Shown piece by piece: positions 7,288-11,560 of a DNA stretch of 11,560 nt. How positions within the stretch are numbered: the stretch's first letter is position 1; every line of letters begins with the position of its first letter. Source of the DNA: Acidobacteriota bacterium (GTDB lineage Bacteria; Acidobacteriota; Terriglobia; Terriglobales; Acidobacteriaceae); contig JAJYSL010000124.1 of assembly GCA_021793595.1 (NCBI GenBank), positions 1 through 11,560 on the forward strand, written 5' to 3'. The translations under genes were made by a program, and so were the position numbers. The notes beneath the pieces are model-generated. The model did no database searches. It had not been told where the DNA came from and saw nothing but the letters and a program-made list of their open reading frames with translations.

Positions 7288-7890
7288 TTATTTTCCAGCC
7301 ACATGGGCGGCGCGGACATCCTTGGCGGTGAATAAGGAAAGAAATGGTGCTCCCTGGGCGGCGGCTTCGATGGCGGCGCGTCCATTCATCTCCTGCCGGT
7401 CGACCAGGCACAGCACGCCGATGACTTGGAACTTTGCGTCGCGGGCAGCCTCGATGGCCTGGATAGTGGATGCGCCGGTGGTGCAGACGTCGTCCACAAT
7501 GACCACACGCGCGCCGGGCTGGTTGAAGCCTTCAATGCGGCGGCCGGTGCCGTGTGTCTTTTCCGACTTGCGGACGAGGAAGCCGTGAATGAGCGGAGCA
7601 TCGGGGTGCTGCAGATGATCCCAGGCGCTGGCGGAGGCGATGTTGGACACGAGCGGGTCCGCGCCCATGGTGAGGCCGCCGACGGCTTGCGGATGCAGCT
7701 TATGTTGCCGGATCAAATCGTACAGCGCAAGGCCGGCGAGGCGACCGCCTTCCGCATGCAGCGTGGTGGTGCGGCAGTCGATGTAGTAGTCGCTGTGCGC
7801 GCCGGAGGAGAGTGTGAAATCTCCCAGGCGAAAGGAAAGGGTCGCAATCAGGTGGAGCAACGGGGTGCGCGGATCGGAGTTATTGGGCAT
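7288..7890 (-). CDS. pyrE: Orotate phosphoribosyltransferase
   Basis: The enzyme joins orotate and phosphoribosyl pyrophosphate to form orotidine monophosphate, the fifth step of pyrimidine synthesis, in the cytoplasm as a dimer. The 200-residue length is normal. The phosphoribosyl-pyrophosphate binding motif VVIVDDVCTTGAS is at 129-141. The flexible catalytic loop is RKSEKTHGTGRRIEG (107-121), with Lys111 and His113. The N-terminal FTLSSGAHSDYYID (25-38) is the family's conserved start region. The sugar porter ends 43 bases upstream on the same strand. The only Shine-Dalgarno-like bases (AGAG) lie in the 3' arm of a stem-loop that ends 2 bases before the AUG. No other pyrimidine gene is nearby. 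Confidence 0.94.
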   Translation of the reverse strand: MPNNSDPRTPLLHLIATLSFRLGDFTLSSGAHSDYYIDCRTTTLHAEGGRLAGLALYDLIRQHKLHPQAVGGLTMGADPLVSNIASASAWDHLQHPDAPLIHGFLVRKSEKTHGTGRRIEGFNQPGARVVIVDDVCTTGASTIQAIEAARDAKFQVIGVLCLVDRQEMNGRAAIEAAAQGAPFLSLFTAKDVRAAHVAGK

Positions 7891-7892
7891 AG

Positions 7893-7920
7893 GTCTCTAG
7901 TGATTGTAAGCAATCGAGAC
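7893..7920 (-). promoter_or_regulatory. Stem-loop immediately before pyrE
   Basis: On the minus strand GTCTC-GATTG, a CTTA loop, then CAATC, ACTA and GAGAC form a 10-bp stem with a single 4-base bulge. It fills most of the 43 bases between the porter and pyrE and ends 2 bases before the pyrE AUG. It holds the only Shine-Dalgarno-like bases. A translation or processing signal is inferred; no known pyrimidine attenuator motif was recognised. Confidence 0.4.
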
Positions 7921-7933
7921 AAATTCTGAAGGT

Positions 7934-9262
7934 TCAATCGATACCCATCTTGCGCTGCATCTGCTCCAGACTGAGGCCCTTGGTTTCCGGATAGATGAAG
8001 AGCACGACGAAGAATTGCAGCACCATCATGGCGGCGAAAAAATAAAAGGGAAGCGCGGCGTGGCTGACGGCGAGTACGGGGAAGATGCCGGAAAGGATAG
8101 CGTTCGAAATCCAGTTGGCGGAGGTGCCAAGGCTTTGACCTTTGGCGCGCACGCGGGTGGGGAAAACTTCTGCCAGGTACACCCAGATGACCGCTCCTTG
8201 GGAGATAGCGAAGGCGACGATATACAGGACGAGCAGCGGCAGCAGATATCGCTGGTGCCCGGGAATCTGAAAGATGACGGCAACCAGAAACAGACAGATG
8301 GCCATGCCGACGGAGCCGATGAGCAGCAGCGTTTTGCGGCCCAGCTTGTCGATGACGGAAATGGCGGCGAGGGTCGCGACCAGGTTGGCGAGCCCGACAT
8401 ACACGGCCTGCTTGCCGGCGGAGAGGCTGTTGAAGCCCGCAGCGGCGAAAATGTCGTTCATGTAATAGATGATCGCGTTGATGCCGGTGAGCTGGTTGAA
8501 GATGGCGATGGTGACGGCCAGAAAAATGGGCAGGCGATATTTTTGAGTGAGCAGTGGCTCACTTTTTGCCTGACGCTCCAGATGGACAGAGTCGATGATG
8601 TCTTGCAATTCCGCTTCAAGGTCGGGAGTATTGGCACGCGTGAGTGCTTCGCGTGCTTCTTCGATGCGCGCCTGCATGACCAGCCAGCGTGGGCTGCGGC
8701 CGATAGTCAGCAGCATGACGAGGAAGAGGACGGCGGGAACGGCTGCCACTCCCAGCTGCCAGCGCCACTGCTGCATGCCGAGATGGAATGTCTCGATATA
8801 AAAATTCGACATGTAGGCGAGAAGAACGCCGAGGACGATATTGATTTGAAATGTTCCGACCAGGCGGCCTCGCCATTTTGCTGGAGCAATTTCTGCGATG
8901 TACATGGGGCCCAGCACGGAACTGCCGCCGATGCCGAGCCCGCCAATGACACGAAAGAAAAGCAGGGCGTACCAGTTCCACGCGAGCGCGCAGCCGATGG
9001 CGCAGACCACGTAGGCCACGGCGAGGATCCGCAAGGTATCGCGACGGCCGATGCGCTGGCCGGGGATGCCCGCCAACATGGCGCCGATGACGGTGCCGAT
9101 CAACGCGCTGGAGACGGTGAAGCCGAGCTGACCGCTGCTGAGTGCGTAAAACTGCGTCAGCATGTGGGTGGTACCGGCGATAACGGCGGTATCAAAACCG
9201 AAGAGCAGGCCGCCCAGGGCGCCGACTAATGTTCCGCGGACAAGGTAAGAGTTCAGAGTCAT
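7934..9262 (-). CDS. MFS sugar porter (XylE/GLUT-like)
   Basis: An inner-membrane major facilitator, probably a proton-coupled sugar importer. The 442 residues fit twelve helices. Sugar-porter marks are clear: GGLLFGFDTAVIAG in helix 1, with Asp24 at the place of the XylE proton-coupling aspartate; GRR after helix 2; RVIGGLGIGGSS and PMYIAEIAPAKWRGRLV around helices 4-5; RSPRWL before the central loop; NQLTGIN in helix 7; DKLGRKTLL; WVYLAEVFPTRVRAKG; and PETKG at the end. The helix-7 pair, usually QQ, is NQ here. The sugar cannot be named. ATG at 9262 is chosen because the family pattern begins there. An ATG at 9328 would add 22 non-conserved residues, and neither has a Shine-Dalgarno. uvrB lies 111 bases upstream. 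Confidence 0.92.
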   Translation of the reverse strand: MTLNSYLVRGTLVGALGGLLFGFDTAVIAGTTHMLTQFYALSSGQLGFTVSSALIGTVIGAMLAGIPGQRIGRRDTLRILAVAYVVCAIGCALAWNWYALLFFRVIGGLGIGGSSVLGPMYIAEIAPAKWRGRLVGTFQINIVLGVLLAYMSNFYIETFHLGMQQWRWQLGVAAVPAVLFLVMLLTIGRSPRWLVMQARIEEAREALTRANTPDLEAELQDIIDSVHLERQAKSEPLLTQKYRLPIFLAVTIAIFNQLTGINAIIYYMNDIFAAAGFNSLSAGKQAVYVGLANLVATLAAISVIDKLGRKTLLLIGSVGMAICLFLVAVIFQIPGHQRYLLPLLVLYIVAFAISQGAVIWVYLAEVFPTRVRAKGQSLGTSANWISNAILSGIFPVLAVSHAALPFYFFAAMMVLQFFVVLFIYPETKGLSLEQMQRKMGID

Positions 9263-9373
9263 CGATGGCGCAGTTCGAGACGAGTGCTCCCGACAAATTG
9301 GATTCTGTTCGCTTCCGAAACCATACACGATGAGGCCGTGAGAGTCACGCGAGGCCGGTGGATGAGGCCGCTT

Positions 9374-11407
9374 TTAAGTGGCGGAGGGGCTTGGAGGCTG
9401 GGCAGCGCCTTTGGGGGCATCGAAGAGAAAATCTTTGCTGCGGAGGTCGCGGATGGTGTCGCGGAGTTTGGCGGCTTTTTCGAATTCAAATCGCTGTGCG
9501 GCTTCGCGCATGGACGTTTCCAGCTTGGTGATGTAGGCGTCGAGGTCTTCTTCGGCGTGGAAGCTTTCCGGCATGGCTTCGACTTCTTCCGTCACGTCGG
9601 AATATTCCGCCTTCAAAATTCCGGCAAGGGTCATGTCGACGGGGCGAAGGATGGAGGTGGGAGTGATGCCGTGCTCCTGGTTGTAGGCGGTTTGGATGGC
9701 GCGACGGCGATCGGTTTCTCCGATGGCCTGCTTCATGGAGTCCGTCATTTTGTCGGCGTAGAGAAGGGCGCGGCCGTGGATGTGGCGGGCGGCGCGGCCG
9801 ATGGTCTGGATGAGCGAGCCGGAGGAGCGCAGGAAGCCTTCTTTGTCGGCGTCGAGAATGGCGACGAGCGATACCTCCGGTAGATCGAGGCCTTCGCGCA
9901 GCAGGTTAATGCCGATCAGCACATCGTATTCACCTTTGCGCAGATCGCGGAGCAGGCGCACGCGCTCGAGGGTCTCAATTTCCGAGTGCATATAGCGGCA
10001 GCGCACGCCGACTTCTGTGTAGTAGCTGGCTAAATCTTCTGCCATGCGTTTCGTCAGCGTGGTGACCAGGACGCGCTCGCCTTTTTTAGTGCGGTCGCGG
10101 ATTTCTGCGAGAAGGTCATCGATTTGGCCGCGCACCGGGCGGACTTCCACCTGCGGATCGACCAGGCCGGTGGGGCGAATAATTTGCTCCACGACAACGC
10201 CGCCGGATTGCGTCAGCTCATACGGGCCGGGGGTAGCGGAGACATAGGTGACCTGATTAGTGCGGCTTTGAAATTCTTCAAATCGAAGCGGGCGATTATC
10301 CATCGCGGAGGGTAGGCGGTAGCCATACTCGACCAGGCTTTGCTTGCGGGATCGATCGCCATGCCACATGCCGTGCAGTTGCGGCACAGTGACGTGCGAT
10401 TCGTCGATAAAGAGAAGATGATCCTGCGGAAAATAATCAAGCAGGGTCGGTGGCGGCTCGCCGGGAAGACGGCCGGAAAAATGGCGCGAATAATTCTCGA
10501 TGCCATGGCAATAGCCCATGGACTTGATCATTTCCAGATCGAAGCGGGTGCGCTGATGAATGCGTTGCGCCTCCACCATGCGGCCCTGATTTTCAATTTC
10601 TTTTTCCCAGACGGCCAGCTCGGCCAGGATGCCGTCGATGGCTGTTTTCTTGCGTTCCGGTTGCACCACGTAGTGGCTTTTGGGATAGATGGGCAGCCGA
10701 GAATATTTCTGCTTGACGGTGCCGAAGAGCGGATCGATCTGCGAGAGCGATTCAATTTCGTCGCCGAATAATTCGATGCGGTAGGCACTCTCATCGTAGG
10801 TGGGGAAAACTTCGATCACGTCGCCGCGCACGCGAAAAGTGCCGCGGTGGAAGTCGACATCGTTGCGTTCGTAGAGAATTTCGACCAGGCGGCGAGTGAT
10901 GTCTTCGCGGCGAATTTTCTGGCCGCGCTCCAGCAACATCAACATGCCGTAGTAGGCCTCTGGCGAGCCAAGGCCGTAGATGCAGCTTACTGAGGAGACG
11001 ATGATGACATCGCGGCGTTCAAACAGGCTGCGTGTAGCGGACAAACGCAGCTGGTCGAGTTGCTCATTGATGGTGGCTTCCTTCTCAATGTAGAGATCGC
11101 TCGCTGGGATGTAGGCTTCCGGCTGGTAGTAGTCGTAATAGGAGACGAAATATTCGACGGCGTTGTGAGGGAAGAACTGTTTGAACTCATGATAGAGCTG
11201 CGCGGCCAGAGTTTTATTGTGGGCGAGGATCAGCGCGGGGCGATTCAGTTGCTCAATCACTTTGGCGACGGTAAATGTTTTGCCGGAGCCGGTGACGCCG
11301 AGCAGCACCTGATGTTTTTCGCCGCCAACAATGCCGCGAACCAGCTCATCAATCGCGCGGGCCTGATCGCCACGCGGCTGGTAGTCACTGACAAGCTGAA
11401 AGTCCAT
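9374..11407 (-). CDS. uvrB: Excinuclease ABC subunit B
   Basis: The damage-verifying helicase of nucleotide excision repair; it is loaded by UvrA and recruits UvrC for incision. The 677 residues match the family. In order: Walker A GVTGSGKT (37-44), the damage-probing beta-hairpin around [11 protein letters not shown] (91-101), DESH motif (335-338), QTIGRAARH (534-542), and a C-terminal UVR domain (about 623-658) that contacts UvrC. The start at 11407 is firm because [15 protein letters not shown] is the standard N-terminus. AGGAG is only one base from the AUG, an unusually tight spacing, and both lie in a perfect inverted repeat. The upstream peptidase gene ends 51 bases before on the same strand. 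uvrB is DNA-damage inducible in many bacteria; no standard LexA box was recognised here. Confidence 0.97.
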   Translation of the reverse strand: MDFQLVSDYQPRGDQARAIDELVRGIVGGEKHQVLLGVTGSGKTFTVAKVIEQLNRPALILAHNKTLAAQLYHEFKQFFPHNAVEYFVSYYDYYQPEAYIPASDLYIEKEATINEQLDQLRLSATRSLFERRDVIIVSSVSCIYGLGSPEAYYGMLMLLERGQKIRREDITRRLVEILYERNDVDFHRGTFRVRGDVIEVFPTYDESAYRIELFGDEIESLSQIDPLFGTVKQKYSRLPIYPKSHYVVQPERKKTAIDGILAELAVWEKEIENQGRMVEAQRIHQRTRFDLEMIKSMGYCHGIENYSRHFSGRLPGEPPPTLLDYFPQDHLLFIDESHVTVPQLHGMWHGDRSRKQSLVEYGYRLPSAMDNRPLRFEEFQSRTNQVTYVSATPGPYELTQSGGVVVEQIIRPTGLVDPQVEVRPVRGQIDDLLAEIRDRTKKGERVLVTTLTKRMAEDLASYYTEVGVRCRYMHSEIETLERVRLLRDLRKGEYDVLIGINLLREGLDLPEVSLVAILDADKEGFLRSSGSLIQTIGRAARHIHGRALLYADKMTDSMKQAIGETDRRRAIQTAYNQEHGITPTSILRPVDMTLAGILKAEYSDVTEEVEAMPESFHAEEDLDAYITKLETSMREAAQRFEFEKAAKLRDTIRDLRSKDFLFDAPKGAAQPPSPSAT

Positions 11408-11435
11408 ACTCCTGTATTTTAGAGGAGTATGGACT
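11401..11435 (-). promoter_or_regulatory. Perfect 13-bp inverted repeat over the uvrB start codon
   Basis: AGTCCATACTCCT (11401-11413) and AGGAGTATGGACT (11423-11435) are exact reverse complements around a 9-base spacer. In the uvrB mRNA the 3' arm contains the Shine-Dalgarno AGGAG, the AUG and the second codon, and the 5' arm is fully complementary to them. On the minus strand the spacer contains TAAAAT, a -10-like hexamer. It could therefore be an RNA hairpin that hides the start, or a DNA operator over a promoter. Which is unknown. Confidence 0.7.
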
Positions 11436-11458
11436 AAAGGTTTTCGTGGCGGCCCATT

Positions 11459-11560
11459 TCAATGGATGGCGTACATGGCCATCACATCTTTTTGCAGCGC
11501 CATGCGGCTGGAGAGCCGGGTATAGAACATGTGGCCGCCGGGATACTCCTTGACGGCGAC
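11459..11560 (-). CDS. C-terminal end of a probable S10 serine carboxypeptidase
   Basis: Only the last 33 residues are in the window; the gene continues beyond base 11560. The segment EYPGGHMFYTRLSSR, followed by a leucine-rich helix ending in AMYAIH, matches the end of bacterial S10 carboxypeptidases. There the histidine after GG is the third member of the Ser-Asp-His triad. Such proteins are usually exported, but the signal peptide would lie outside the window. It ends 51 bases before the uvrB start on the same strand, so uvrB may be partly transcribed from it. The family call rests on this short end only. Confidence 0.62.
   Translation of the reverse strand, partial: VAVKEYPGGHMFYTRLSSRMALQKDVMAMYAIH

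Noticed and set aside
7235..7411. Upstream extension of the zinc-finger frame to 150 residues
   Set aside because: The added residues are Arg and Pro rich and unlike the family, run into pyrE coding sequence, and the ATG at 7234 has a good ribosome site.
8015..9229. A 404-codon plus-strand frame opposite the sugar porter
   Set aside because: It is dominated by Asp, Gly, Glu and Gln as expected for the complement of membrane-helix codons.

Overview
The window looks like a housekeeping stretch of a moderately GC-rich bacterial chromosome. I infer Acidobacteriota (Terriglobia-like). The grounds are the style of the UvrB, MscL and sugar-porter proteins, the zinc-ribbon tail on MscL, an S10-type carboxypeptidase end, and mixed operons of unrelated functions. 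No marker gene proves this. There is no sign of phage, integrase, transposase, CRISPR array, tRNA or rRNA.

Layout: (1) Bases 1-239 hold the terminator of a plus-strand gene lying outside the window and the leader of trxA. (2) trxA (thioredoxin, +) ends in a strong terminator and converges on lon. (3) lon (ATP-dependent protease, -) and mscL (mechanosensitive channel, -) are separated by about 260 bases that hold a perfect 18-bp palindrome. (4) scoA and scoB (the two subunits of a 3-oxoacid CoA-transferase, +) are split by a small membrane-protein gene on the opposite strand. (5) Bases 5847-11560 are a continuous minus-strand run, in transcription order: end of an S10-like carboxypeptidase, uvrB, an MFS sugar porter, pyrE, a UBP-type zinc-finger protein, and mtnA.

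How the genes work together: scoA and scoB form one enzyme of ketone-body or short-chain acyl-CoA metabolism. trxA, lon and mscL are stress and maintenance functions (redox, protein quality, osmotic release). uvrB serves excision repair, pyrE pyrimidine synthesis, mtnA methionine salvage, and the porter sugar uptake. The minus-strand run does not make one pathway; it looks like a growth and maintenance cluster with short gaps.

I see no wholly new multi-gene system. The most notable structure is at translation starts. uvrB has a perfect 13-bp inverted repeat with a 9-base loop that takes in its Shine-Dalgarno sequence and start codon, and weaker stem-loops lie at the starts of mscL, pyrE and the zinc-finger gene. 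The other unusual point is the antisense membrane gene lodged inside the scoA-scoB pair.
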